Shown: positions 32,831 through 39,294 of the stretch, piece after piece
How the letters are laid out: every line of letters starts with the position of its first letter
Numbering within the stretch: the stretch's first letter is position 1
Virus record (IMG/VR): IMGVR_UViG_3300032085_000337
Location: 1 to 64,000 of that record
Direction: 5' to 3' (one strand)
Source: a virus
DNA length: 64,000 nucleotides
The notes under the pieces: generated by a model
Told to the model about the DNA's origin: nothing
The model's input: only the letters and a program-made list of their open reading frames with translations
Database searches by the model: none
Position numbers and translations under genes: made by a program

Positions 32831-34693
32831 TTACTCACTGGCTAGTACAGCTTTTAGTTCATCAATCTGCTCTTGCTGTTCTTTAACAGCTTCGATAAGC
32901 AAACCGACTATGTTGCCATAAGCTACTGACAGGTAATCACCACTCTCGTGTACTACCTCTGGGAGAACTTTTTGAACTTCTTGAGCAATAACACCGAGGC
33001 TATCCCTGCCATCTTTTTGGAAGGTAACACCACGGAGTTGCTTAACCTTGTCAACAGCTTCAGAAATAGTCTCAATTTCAGTCTTCAAGCGTTCATCTGA
33101 GAAGGCTGTTACATCACCTGTGGCCAGAATATTACCAGAGACATGTAGCTTTTCAGTGGGGCTTGATGTCCCAATCCCGACATTACCGCTGCTGTTGATG
33201 CGCATACGTTCTGTGGGACGAACATCAGAATTTTCTCTAGTGGAAAAAGTGAGTGCTTGCCTATATCCAGAGACGCTTTCTTGGTCCCAGCCAATCTCTG
33301 CCCCGTGAAAGTTCCAGCCTTCAGAAATACCAAAGCCAATATAGCCTTTACCCTGAACAGAGCCAGACCCGCCCTCTGTGTTGTAAAACAGTGCGGATGC
33401 AGTGTCGTTCACGCCTTCTGACACCATAAGCTTTGCGTCAGGCGAACTCGTACCAATCCCGACATTACCGCTGCTGTCGATGCGCATGCGTTCTGAGCCG
33501 TTGGTGCGGATTTTAACATTGTCTTGACCTACAACCTCAAGGCCGTCATCACCTCTGTTTAGCTGCAAGTAGTTACCATCGTCTGTAGCACTGTCGTGGT
33601 CTAGGTAAATACGGGGGTTGCCACCTGCCGAACCGAGGTCAACTTTAATGCTCCCTTTAACGTGTAGGCTTTCTTCAGGCAAATTCGTGCCAATCCCAAC
33701 CTTATTTCCTGTCGCATCCACATACAGCGTGTTTGTGTCCACAGTCAGCCCAGCAAACGTAGGGCTGTCATTGGGCTGCACGGCACTGTCAGCCAGTGTA
33801 CCTTGTGCTGCTGTAGCATAGTCAGTAGAAGCTGTAGTAGCAGCTGTACCAAGACCAAGGTTAGTACGAGCAGTAGCTGGGCTTGTTAGGTCTGAAAGGT
33901 TGTTAGTTGAAACAAGATCACCAGATGCTGCATTAGCTGTAACCTGCCAAGTTGTGCCGTTATAAACGTAGAGCAATTCGGTGCTTGAGTTAAAGTAGAT
34001 AGCACCTACAACAAGGGCATCACCGTCATCGTCTACAGTTGGGTCAGAAGCCTTAACACCTAGGTAACGATCATCAAACGAGTCCAAGGCTGCAAGGGCT
34101 GCGTCTCGTGCTGTCTCTGCCCCAGTCTTAGCTGTTTCAGCTTCCGTGGCTGACGTAGCTGCATTGGTTGCGGAGGTAGCAGCTTCAGATGCCTTCGTAG
34201 AGGCCGTAGAAGCACTAGTAGAGGCGTTAGTCTCAGAAGTGGCTGCGTTGATAGCCGAAGTAACAGCATTGCTCTCAGATGTACCTGCGTTAGTCTCTGC
34301 TAGTTCGGCAGCAGTCCGTGCAGTCTGGGCAGCTGTAGCACTTGTAGCAGCAGCCGTAGCTGACAAACCAGCAGCAGTCTCAGAAACTTCAGCATTAGTT
34401 TCAGCTGTCTCAGCATTGTTCTCAGCCAACTCAGCCGCAGCCTGTGCAACCAAAGCAGCAGCCTTAGCAGCCTCTACATCGGCAAGGTAGTCAGTCCCGT
34501 TGATAAGTAAACCAGTAGCACCAATAATGTTATTACCATTAAGGTCTAGGTCTGCCTCCATAGCATTAGGAGTACTGCCATCCAAAGACAGAGTGTTATC
34601 GAAAGCATCTCGTAGAGCTTCGAAGTTTTCATTCAACACCTCAGTGGAGTTAAACCCTGACTGTAGTGTAGTTACTGTTGGTTTCTTAGCCAT
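32831..34693 (-). CDS. Tail fiber with intramolecular chaperone (peptidase S74) domain
   Basis: 620 residues. Residues about 70-205 are an Ala/Thr/Ser/Glu coiled-coil-like repeat region. The middle holds repeated Gly-x-Val-Gly-Ile-Gly-Thr segments typical of beta-stranded fibers. The C-terminus has the S74 chaperone: Ser-Asp-Glu-Arg-Leu-Lys from about 532, with Ser as self-cleaving nucleophile, ending in a coiled coil. It binds the host surface and trims itself after trimerisation. It lies one base after the small terminase gene. Confidence 0.9.
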   Translation of the reverse strand: MAKKPTVTTLQSGFNSTEVLNENFEALRDAFDNTLSLDGSTPNAMEADLDLNGNNIIGATGLLINGTDYLADVEAAKAAALVAQAAAELAENNAETAETNAEVSETAAGLSATAAATSATAAQTARTAAELAETNAGTSESNAVTSAINAATSETNASTSASTASTKASEAATSATNAATSATEAETAKTGAETARDAALAALDSFDDRYLGVKASDPTVDDDGDALVVGAIYFNSSTELLYVYNGTTWQVTANAASGDLVSTNNLSDLTSPATARTNLGLGTAATTASTDYATAAQGTLADSAVQPNDSPTFAGLTVDTNTLYVDATGNKVGIGTNLPEESLHVKGSIKVDLGSAGGNPRIYLDHDSATDDGNYLQLNRGDDGLEVVGQDNVKIRTNGSERMRIDSSGNVGIGTSSPDAKLMVSEGVNDTASALFYNTEGGSGSVQGKGYIGFGISEGWNFHGAEIGWDQESVSGYRQALTFSTRENSDVRPTERMRINSSGNVGIGTSSPTEKLHVSGNILATGDVTAFSDERLKTEIETISEAVDKVKQLRGVTFQKDGRDSLGVIAQEVQKVLPEVVHESGDYLSVAYGNIVGLLIEAVKEQQEQIDELKAVLASE

Positions 34694-34694
34694 G

Positions 34695-35186
34695 TTAGTT
34701 CATCAACCCAATTCGTGTTGCATCATCTTCTGTTTCGGCTTTTTCAAGAGCAGCCTGTTTCAGAGCACCATCAAGTTCATCCTTAGATGGTCTACCCCGT
34801 TTCTTACTTCCATTATCCAAGTAACCAGCATCAGCCAAGTACTTCTGAGCATTGTAACTTGCCTTACCTTCTTCAAGATCATTGATCATGTTTCTGATGG
34901 TACGAGCCTTCAACTTCAACATTAACTCTTTCTGCATCTGTACATGGTGTGTCTTAAACCATGAAAGGTTACACAAGTTCTCCCAAACAGAGTAATCACC
35001 AAACACAGATAGAGCAAACTCATACTCTGTAGGGTCTTCCATTTCAATGTAAATCTTATGCAGTGACAGGTAAGTCTTATCACCTACCTTATGGTCTTTC
35101 TTCTTTAAAGAGTAGTTTGTAAACTCATTACGAGTGTCTGGAAGTGTAGTCTCGTAGAACCACATCTTACTAGGTTTCTTAGCCAT
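34695..35186 (-). CDS. terS: Terminase small subunit (likely)
   Basis: 163 residues, helical, with a Lys/Arg-rich patch (Lys-Lys-Arg-Gly-Arg-Pro-Ser-Lys near 128-135) and an acidic C-terminus. Order, size and basic motif match the small packaging protein of SIO1-type and T4-like phages. It is the first gene of the leftward late transcript, about 120 bases after a consensus promoter. Confidence 0.65.
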   Translation of the reverse strand: MAKKPSKMWFYETTLPDTRNEFTNYSLKKKDHKVGDKTYLSLHKIYIEMEDPTEYEFALSVFGDYSVWENLCNLSWFKTHHVQMQKELMLKLKARTIRNMINDLEEGKASYNAQKYLADAGYLDNGSKKRGRPSKDELDGALKQAALEKAETEDDATRIGLMN

Positions 35187-35221
35187 GTCTCTGTTTGTTC
35201 CTTTACTATAAGAAAGGGGAT

Positions 35222-35257
35222 AAAGGAGTTACCTGTCAATGTAACAGGTCATCCTTT
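35222..35257 (-). other. Hairpin in the 5' leader of the late transcript
   Basis: Two nested inverted repeats: AAAGGA/TCCTTT (35,222-35,227 with 35,252-35,257) and ACCTGT/ACAGGT (35,231-35,236 with 35,244-35,249). No T-run follows on either strand. It lies between the late promoter and the small terminase start and could stabilise or regulate the leader RNA. Confidence 0.5.
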
Positions 35258-35306
35258 CACTCTCCCTCTTACAAGTGTATATAGGCAGGGGAGACTTGTT
35301 AAGACT

Positions 35307-35335
35307 ATTATACACATACGTATTTGGGATGTCAA
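35307..35335 (-). promoter_or_regulatory. Consensus sigma70 promoter of the leftward virion operon
   Basis: Minus strand: TTGACA (35,335-35,330), 17 bases, TATAAT (35,312-35,307). Perfect boxes. The region 35,285-35,316, covering the -10 box and the first transcribed bases, is identical over 32 bases to the second promoter at 24,802-24,833. Confidence 0.9.
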
Positions 35336-35603
35336 GTATTAATTTACCTAACTATGAAATTAACTGGATTATGTGACTATGTTACCTACTCTTGTTACCT
35401 AAGGTGTCTAGAATTTCTGCTAGTAAATATTTTTGTGTGTTGTACATACAGTAGGCCACCCCCTATCCCCCCTTCCTCCCCCTAAGACTGTTGCATAATT
35501 ATCACATGGGGGTGTCATTCCTGCCACGGTGTTGCCTGATTGTGACACCTGTTGTCTCTAGGTTACATGTTCATTGATGTGTTACAGGTTATCTTGGTGG
35601 ATA

Positions 35604-35612
35604 TGTTATAAT
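35604..35612 (+). promoter_or_regulatory. Extended -10 promoter element, rightward
   Basis: TGTTATAAT gives a perfect extended -10 (TGnTATAAT) without a good -35 box. A second copy, TGTTATAAC, lies 27 bases downstream at 35,631-35,639. Candidate start sites for the rightward early genes at 36,146 onward. Confidence 0.45.
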
Positions 35613-36026
35613 GTAACACTATTGTTGGGGTGTTATAACTAGACTAACCCCCACACCTTCTAACACATTGGAAAGATTACATAACTAGGTTACCTAACTA
35701 CATAACTTTTTCTTCCCATTATAAGGAGTATGCATAGGGCTATAAATTAATTTCTAATCAGGTGCATTTTCTTGTTGCTTTCTGTTTTTGTATCGGTCTA
35801 TAAATATTCATCGGCAAGCAAACACCGACACAAACGAGATACCAACGTCACTGAGTCAACCTGAGCTACTGAGCAAGCCCTAGCAAGCAAGAGGGGCAAG
35901 AGACTAAAACAAAAGACTGTTGACTAGCTTACGATTACCTGTCTACCGTTTAGGCAACCACGCTGTTTGACATTGTAAACACTAAGCTCTTAGCCTAGGG
36001 ATTGACCCCGATAATGGCCTGAGGAT

Positions 36027-36074
36027 AGAGCTAGGGTAGGCTGCACAGTAAGCAGATACAAACACCCTAGCTCT
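36027..36074. other. Perfect 11-bp inverted repeat
   Basis: AGAGCTAGGGT (36,027-36,037) pairs with ACCCTAGCTCT (36,064-36,074) across a 26-base loop. It is followed by CCTTTATCT, too weak a T-run for a sure terminator. It sits about 70 bases before the first rightward gene, so an RNA-processing or operator role is possible. Confidence 0.6.
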
Positions 36075-36145
36075 CCTTTATCTCTTGACGTTGGCATGAA
36101 TATTTGTGTCAATCTCTTAGGATAAAACTCGAAAGGAAAAGACAA

Positions 36146-36373
36146 ATGGAACAAGATATCAAAGCAATCGGTGAACAAATGCGAGACGTTGCAGAAGATA
36201 ATTGGCAAGCTTTGAGCAAGGAATATTGGAGGCTTCACAAGCTTGTCGAGACAGAAAGCTTTAGCTCACGGTGGGAACAAATGGACGCAATCCGCAAGCT
36301 CTCACAATTAGGCTTGGCGCTTCATGCATCAGGCGAGGCGCTTAGTGCAATCAATTTGGTTCGCTGCCATTAG
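36146..36373 (+). CDS. Small helical protein, first rightward early gene
   Basis: 75 residues from ATG 36,146, preceded by gaaaggaaaag. The frame is open upstream to 36,104 but without a ribosome-binding site. Helical, with Trp at several positions and a Leu/Ala-rich end. No family recognised. The position next to the control region suggests an immediate early, host-directed product. Confidence 0.65.
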   Translation: MEQDIKAIGEQMRDVAEDNWQALSKEYWRLHKLVETESFSSRWEQMDAIRKLSQLGLALHASGEALSAINLVRCH

Positions 36374-36381
36374 AGCTTTGA

Positions 36382-36418
36382 TTTATCGGGTGCATCTCAC
36401 GGGGTGTACCTAGATAAA
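36382..36418 (+). other. Hairpin between early genes
   Basis: TTTATC/GATAAA and GGTGCA/TGTACC form a 12-bp interrupted stem (one G-U pair) in the 66-base gap after the first early gene. No T-run. Possible RNase III processing site, as between T7 early genes. Confidence 0.4.
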
Positions 36419-36439
36419 CCAAACTGAAAGGATAGACCA

Positions 36440-37030
36440 ATGACAAACCATGTTCGCAACATTCTTAAGCTATACCGCCAAGCGACACAGGAAGACACAA
36501 TCAACGGTGTTGAATGGTATGCAAGGGCTGAACGCATGGCCAAGGCTATTGCTAGTGACGCTGGCTTGCCATTGTCTACTGTGATTGGCGTCATGGCTGC
36601 TTTATCCCCCAATAACCGCTGGGAACGTAATTGCAGGGATGCTGCTACTATGTGTCAGGCTTGGCAGAATGGCGACAGTATGGATAGCTTCAAGGTGTCA
36701 TGCTATAACACAATGAAAGCTAAGGCTTGGGCTATCCTTGAGCTAGGCTTAACAGACGACGAAGACATTCTGTCACACCTTAACGGCCAGAAGATACGTT
36801 CGTTTTACTCTAACATTCGTGGCTTGGACGAAGTGACGATTGACGGTCATGCCCTGAACATTGCACGGGGCAAGCGAGAGGGCTTGACAAGCGACAAGAC
36901 TAACATGGGGAAGCGTGAATATCGTGAGCTTCAAGCAGCCTATGTGAGGGCAGCTAAGCGGGTAAAGGTAAAGCCTCACGTTCTGCAGGCTATTACTTGG
37001 ACAACGTGGAAGCGTGTTCACAATATCTAA
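36440..37030 (+). CDS. Conserved phage protein, possibly helix-hairpin-helix fold
   Basis: 196 residues. Helical, with Ala-Ala-Leu-Ser-Pro-Asn-Asn-Arg-Trp-Glu-Arg-Asn (about 48-59), Lys-Ile-Arg-Ser-Phe-Tyr-Ser-Asn-Ile (about 116-124) and a conserved Asp-Gly-His-Ala-Leu-Asn-Ile-Ala (about 134-141). These resemble segments of DNA-glycosylase-like helical folds. The family is common in phages, where it is a domain of unknown function. I cannot name catalytic residues with confidence. Good ribosome-binding site (gaaagga). Confidence 0.65.
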   Translation: MTNHVRNILKLYRQATQEDTINGVEWYARAERMAKAIASDAGLPLSTVIGVMAALSPNNRWERNCRDAATMCQAWQNGDSMDSFKVSCYNTMKAKAWAILELGLTDDEDILSHLNGQKIRSFYSNIRGLDEVTIDGHALNIARGKREGLTSDKTNMGKREYRELQAAYVRAAKRVKVKPHVLQAITWTTWKRVHNI

Positions 37031-37053
37031 TTAACAAAGAGAGAGATAAGACT

Positions 37054-37272
37054 ATGACTAACACACAACACAAGAACATTCTGAAGCATCTTAAGACAGC
37101 CAAGGGACTAACAGTCCGTGAAGCCCTGATTGAATACAGCATTAGCAGCCTGACTAAGCGGGTGCATGAGCTACGGGGTTTGGGGTATGACATTGAATCA
37201 GTCCGAAAGAAGCACCCTGTAACAGGTCAGAGATATACACGTTACTTTCTGCTAGAGGAGCAAGAGCAATGA
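37054..37272 (+). CDS. Helix-turn-helix protein (HTH_39-like)
   Basis: 72 residues from ATG 37,054 (upstream gagagata). Pattern: Lys-Gly-Leu-Thr-Val-Arg-Glu-Ala-Leu, Leu-Thr-Lys-Arg-Val-His-Glu-Leu-Arg-Gly-Leu-Gly-Tyr, then Gly-Gln-Arg-Tyr-Thr-Arg-Tyr. This is the compact winged-helix family seen in many phages as HTH_39. A DNA-binding regulator of early genes is likely. Overlaps the next gene by 4 bases. Confidence 0.75.
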   Translation: MTNTQHKNILKHLKTAKGLTVREALIEYSISSLTKRVHELRGLGYDIESVRKKHPVTGQRYTRYFLLEEQEQ

Positions 37273-37481
37273 GCATGTGCGGAGAGATAGAGAACACAGA
37301 GAACGTAATCAAATCCCTGAGGGCTAAGGAATTTAATATTCAATTCAATAGTAGTGGGTTGACAGATAAAGAGAGACTAACGATAGTTAACACTATCAGA
37401 GAGGAGCTTCTTGAAGAGACTGTAAGGTTGAACAAGCTCCTAGAATTAGCCAACAAGGCGGAGGGTTCACACCGTGCTTAG
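37269..37481 (+). CDS. Hypothetical coiled-coil protein
   Basis: 70 residues, helical and charged, with heptad-like Leu/Ile spacing in the second half (about 35-65). Overlaps the genes on both sides. Not recognised. Confidence 0.55.
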   Translation: MSMCGEIENTENVIKSLRAKEFNIQFNSSGLTDKERLTIVNTIREELLEETVRLNKLLELANKAEGSHRA

Positions 37482-37686
37482 ATATCTTTATAGAGTAGGC
37501 ATTGCCTTGTCTGTCCTGTTTAATGTAATCCTGTTAGGAGAAAGCAATCAGACATTCTCAGCCCGCAACTATGGGTGGAAGAGGGAGGGAAAACCCAATG
37601 GCGTTTGGTTAATTGACAGGCTATCTAAGAAGGATCACTGCCGCATGTCATGGGTTTACTGGATCACAGCCAAGAAAAAAAGTTAG
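37474..37686 (+). CDS. Small membrane protein, conserved in phages
   Basis: 70 residues starting at GTG 37,474. One membrane segment (about 5-21), followed by Gly-Glu-Ser-Asn-Gln-Thr-Phe-Ser-Ala-Arg-Asn-Tyr-Gly-Trp, a motif I recall from membrane proteins of other tailed phages, and a basic C-terminus with His-Cys and Trp residues. Function unknown. Confidence 0.65.
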   Translation: MLRYLYRVGIALSVLFNVILLGESNQTFSARNYGWKREGKPNGVWLIDRLSKKDHCRMSWVYWITAKKKS

Positions 37687-37705
37687 GCTTTATGTCGATT
37701 AGGGG

Positions 37706-37733
37706 TAGACGGATCAGAAATTCACGATATAAT
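37706..37733 (+). promoter_or_regulatory. Candidate sigma70 promoter before the thyX cassette
   Basis: TAGACG (37,706-37,711), 16 bases, TATAAT (37,728-37,733). Perfect -10, partial -35. It lies in the 97-base gap before the 49-residue gene that leads into thyX. Confidence 0.45.
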
Positions 37734-37783
37734 AAGTATTAACGATGCCCCCCGCCACATACACCTGAAAGGATAGGTTTCTA

Positions 37784-37933
37784 ATGTTACCTGTTACACT
37801 AGAAGAACACTTAATCACTATGGGTCTGATACCTTTATCCTCGTTTGAGGAACTTGATACTGTAGTTAATCCTACAGGCCAAGAGGAAGACCTGCCAACA
37901 TACAACGAAGAGACACAGGAGTATATGTTCTAA
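37784..37933 (+). CDS. Small acidic protein upstream of thyX
   Basis: 49 residues, Glu/Asp-rich. Ribosome-binding site gaaagga lies upstream. Its TAA overlaps the thyX ATG (TAATG at 37,931-37,935), so it is translationally coupled to thyX. No family recognised. Confidence 0.6.
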   Translation: MLPVTLEEHLITMGLIPLSSFEELDTVVNPTGQEEDLPTYNEETQEYMF

Positions 37934-38601
37934 TGACACAGATTAAAACAACATACATTGATCACATGGGTTCAGACCTTTCCGTAGTCAACGCAGCACG
38001 GGTTAGCTTTGGTAAGAAGAGTGACTGGGAGTTCTCTGCACTAAAAGAGGGCCTACTTGAGAGAGACGCCAAGCTCATCAACTACCTAGCCAAGCACAAG
38101 CACATCAGCCCCTTCGGCCATGCCTTTGCCTCCTTCCATGTTAAGGCTCCTATCTTTGTAGCACGACAGCTGGTCAAGCATAAGTTCCTGCGCTGGAATG
38201 AGATCAGTCGTCGTTACGTTGATGATGAGCCTGAGTTCTATGTGCCTGACGTATGGCGTGGCCGTAGTGCTGACAAGAAGCAGGGGTCTGAGGGTGAGGT
38301 TAAACTTGGAACACTTGATGATGTTATAGTGTCGGACAGCCCACATGAGGCACTCTGTGCGTATAACTCATTGCTTGATGCAGGCGTAGCACCTGAGCAA
38401 GCCCGCATGGTACTGCCACAGTCCACCATGACAGAATTTTACTGGTCAGGTTCACTGGATGCCTTTGCTGACATGTGCCGCCTACGTTGTAAGGAAGACA
38501 CACAGTATGAGAGCCGTGTAGTAGCTGATCAGGTATCTGATGTCATGCAAGACCTTTATCCTGTATCATGGGCTGCACTAATGAAAGGAGAAAAGCAATG
38601 A
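37933..38601 (+). CDS. thyX: FAD-dependent thymidylate synthase ThyX
   Basis: 222 residues, full length. Makes dTMP from dUMP using methylenetetrahydrofolate, FAD and NADPH. The ThyX signature, usually RHRx7S, reads Lys82-His83-Lys84 with Ser92 in place, followed by the Arg-Arg-Tyr of the motif. The later Pro-Gln-Ser-Thr-Met-Thr-Glu-Phe-Tyr-Trp-Ser-Gly segment with Leu-Arg-Cys is also present. Conservative Lys for Arg at both positions is notable. ThyX occurs in SIO1. Its stop overlaps the next ATG (ATGA). Confidence 0.93.
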   Translation: MTQIKTTYIDHMGSDLSVVNAARVSFGKKSDWEFSALKEGLLERDAKLINYLAKHKHISPFGHAFASFHVKAPIFVARQLVKHKFLRWNEISRRYVDDEPEFYVPDVWRGRSADKKQGSEGEVKLGTLDDVIVSDSPHEALCAYNSLLDAGVAPEQARMVLPQSTMTEFYWSGSLDAFADMCRLRCKEDTQYESRVVADQVSDVMQDLYPVSWAALMKGEKQ

Positions 38602-38960
38602 CTAATCGTAAATTTACACCGCCAACAGAGTTCCCCGCAGAGTATGTCGATGGGTTTGGGTGTAAGGTCACTATCTTGGGGCGTTCTTATTACAACAAAG
38701 AGAGACCTCTGGTAGGTTTTGATGACGAGGGCTGCGCCTGTAATTACGCAGAAAACGGGGCTTATTGGCCTGATGATGGGGGTAAATATGACCTTCACGA
38801 CATCCAAAAGCGCATCACAACGTGGCACAACGTCTACGAGGGTTGGGTCGGGGCTTCAAATAAAGTGAACCGTGGGGCTACAGAAAACCGCCTCTGCGTC
38901 TACCGCATTGAACGTAACGAGGATGGTAGCAACCCTGAGATATTCGTGGAGGAAGTGTGA
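38598..38960 (+). CDS. Conserved phage protein spanning the phage A/B junction repeat
   Basis: 120 residues from ATG 38,598, with ribosome-binding site aaaggag. The start overlaps the thyX stop. Pattern: Phe-Thr-Pro-Pro-Thr-Glu-Phe-Pro-Ala-Glu-Tyr-Val-Asp-Gly at the start and Ile-Thr-Thr-Trp-His-Asn-Val-Tyr near 77-84, a family present in many phages, unknown function. The last 91 bases of coding sequence before the final codon are identical to window bases 1-91. It may therefore be a gene shared by phages A and B. Confidence 0.8.
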   Translation: MTNRKFTPPTEFPAEYVDGFGCKVTILGRSYYNKERPLVGFDDEGCACNYAENGAYWPDDGGKYDLHDIQKRITTWHNVYEGWVGASNKVNRGATENRLCVYRIERNEDGSNPEIFVEEV

Positions 38961-38963
38961 TGA
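38865..38963. repeat. Direct repeat, copy 2 (phage A/B junction)
   Basis: Second copy of the 99-base repeat at window start, 98 of 99 identical. Downstream the two sites diverge completely: copy 1 leads to phage A replication genes, copy 2 leads to the promoter and RNA polymerase of phage B. Confidence 0.97.
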
Positions 38964-39028
38964 CTGACGGAAACACAGATGACCCTTGTGACGAAATGAT
39001 ACCCCCATCCAAGAAAGAGCCTAAATAA
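38960..39028 (+). CDS. Very small ORF after the junction gene
   Basis: 22 codons plus stop, starting in a TGATG overlap with the preceding stop. Asp/Pro-rich, no recognised family. The overlap is the only support; it ends just before the -35 box of the next promoter. Confidence 0.35.
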   Translation: MTDGNTDDPCDEMIPPSKKEPK

Positions 39029-39031
39029 AGC

Positions 39032-39060
39032 TTGACAAGTGGTCTTGGTTATGCTATAAT
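39032..39060 (+). promoter_or_regulatory. Consensus sigma70 promoter for the phage B RNA polymerase
   Basis: TTGACA (39,032-39,037), 17 bases, TATAAT (39,055-39,060): both boxes perfect. The host RNA polymerase would use it to make the phage RNA polymerase first, as in T7 biology. Confidence 0.9.
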
Positions 39061-39104
39061 TGGCACATCAAGACCACAAAACCTTAGGACCATGTTGACC
39101 TTAG

Positions 39105-39166
39105 GTAATCAAACTATTTTTATACTAGGGGGTGTAAAATTTCTCTTTTTTGTTATCTATTAGTGT
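39105..39166. repeat. Imperfect tandem repeat, copy 1, in the RNA polymerase leader
   Basis: 62 bases that recur at 39,199-39,261. Conserved parts are a 16-base AT-rich start (39,105-39,120), CTAGGGGGT, and a 22-base block ending in TATCTATTAGTGT. A perfect 7-bp inverted repeat (GTAGGGT 39,165-39,171, ACCCTAC 39,192-39,198) lies between the copies. Confidence 0.85.
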
Positions 39167-39198
39167 AGGGTTCTTGCTTTAAGGTAGACTGACCCTAC

Positions 39199-39261
39199 GT
39201 AATCAAACTATTTTAGCTCTAGGGGGTTATATTTTTCGTCTTTTTTGTTATCTATTAGTGT
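39199..39261. repeat. Imperfect tandem repeat, copy 2
   Basis: Second copy, offset 94 bases from the first, ending 33 bases before the RNA polymerase ATG. Both copies lie in the untranslated leader, so they may be regulatory, an origin, or part of the natural genome end of phage B. Confidence 0.85.
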
Positions 39262-39294
39262 TAAGTTTATTCAAAGAATAGGGAACCACAAGAA

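Larger units (their letters stand above)
35187..36145. other. Noncoding control region between divergent operons (phage A)
   Basis: About 960 bases without a credible gene. It holds the leftward late promoter and its leader hairpin, many short GTTAC/GTAAC motifs (about 35,230-35,700), a C-rich tract near 35,457-35,485, two extended -10 elements facing right, and a perfect 11-bp inverted repeat near 36,027-36,074. As the only large noncoding gap and the point where the two transcription directions diverge, it is the natural place for the early promoters, and for the physical genome ends or an origin. No terminal repeat is visible there. Confidence 0.7.

Noticed and set aside
34060-34490. Repetitive DNA that could be read as a CRISPR-like or tandem repeat array
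   Set aside because: Repeats are short and irregular and follow codon phase of the Ala/Thr/Ser/Glu-rich part of the tail fiber.
35990-36238. 82-residue minus-strand ORF in the control region
   Set aside because: Mostly opposite the early gene at 36,146 and the inverted repeat; no ribosome-binding site.
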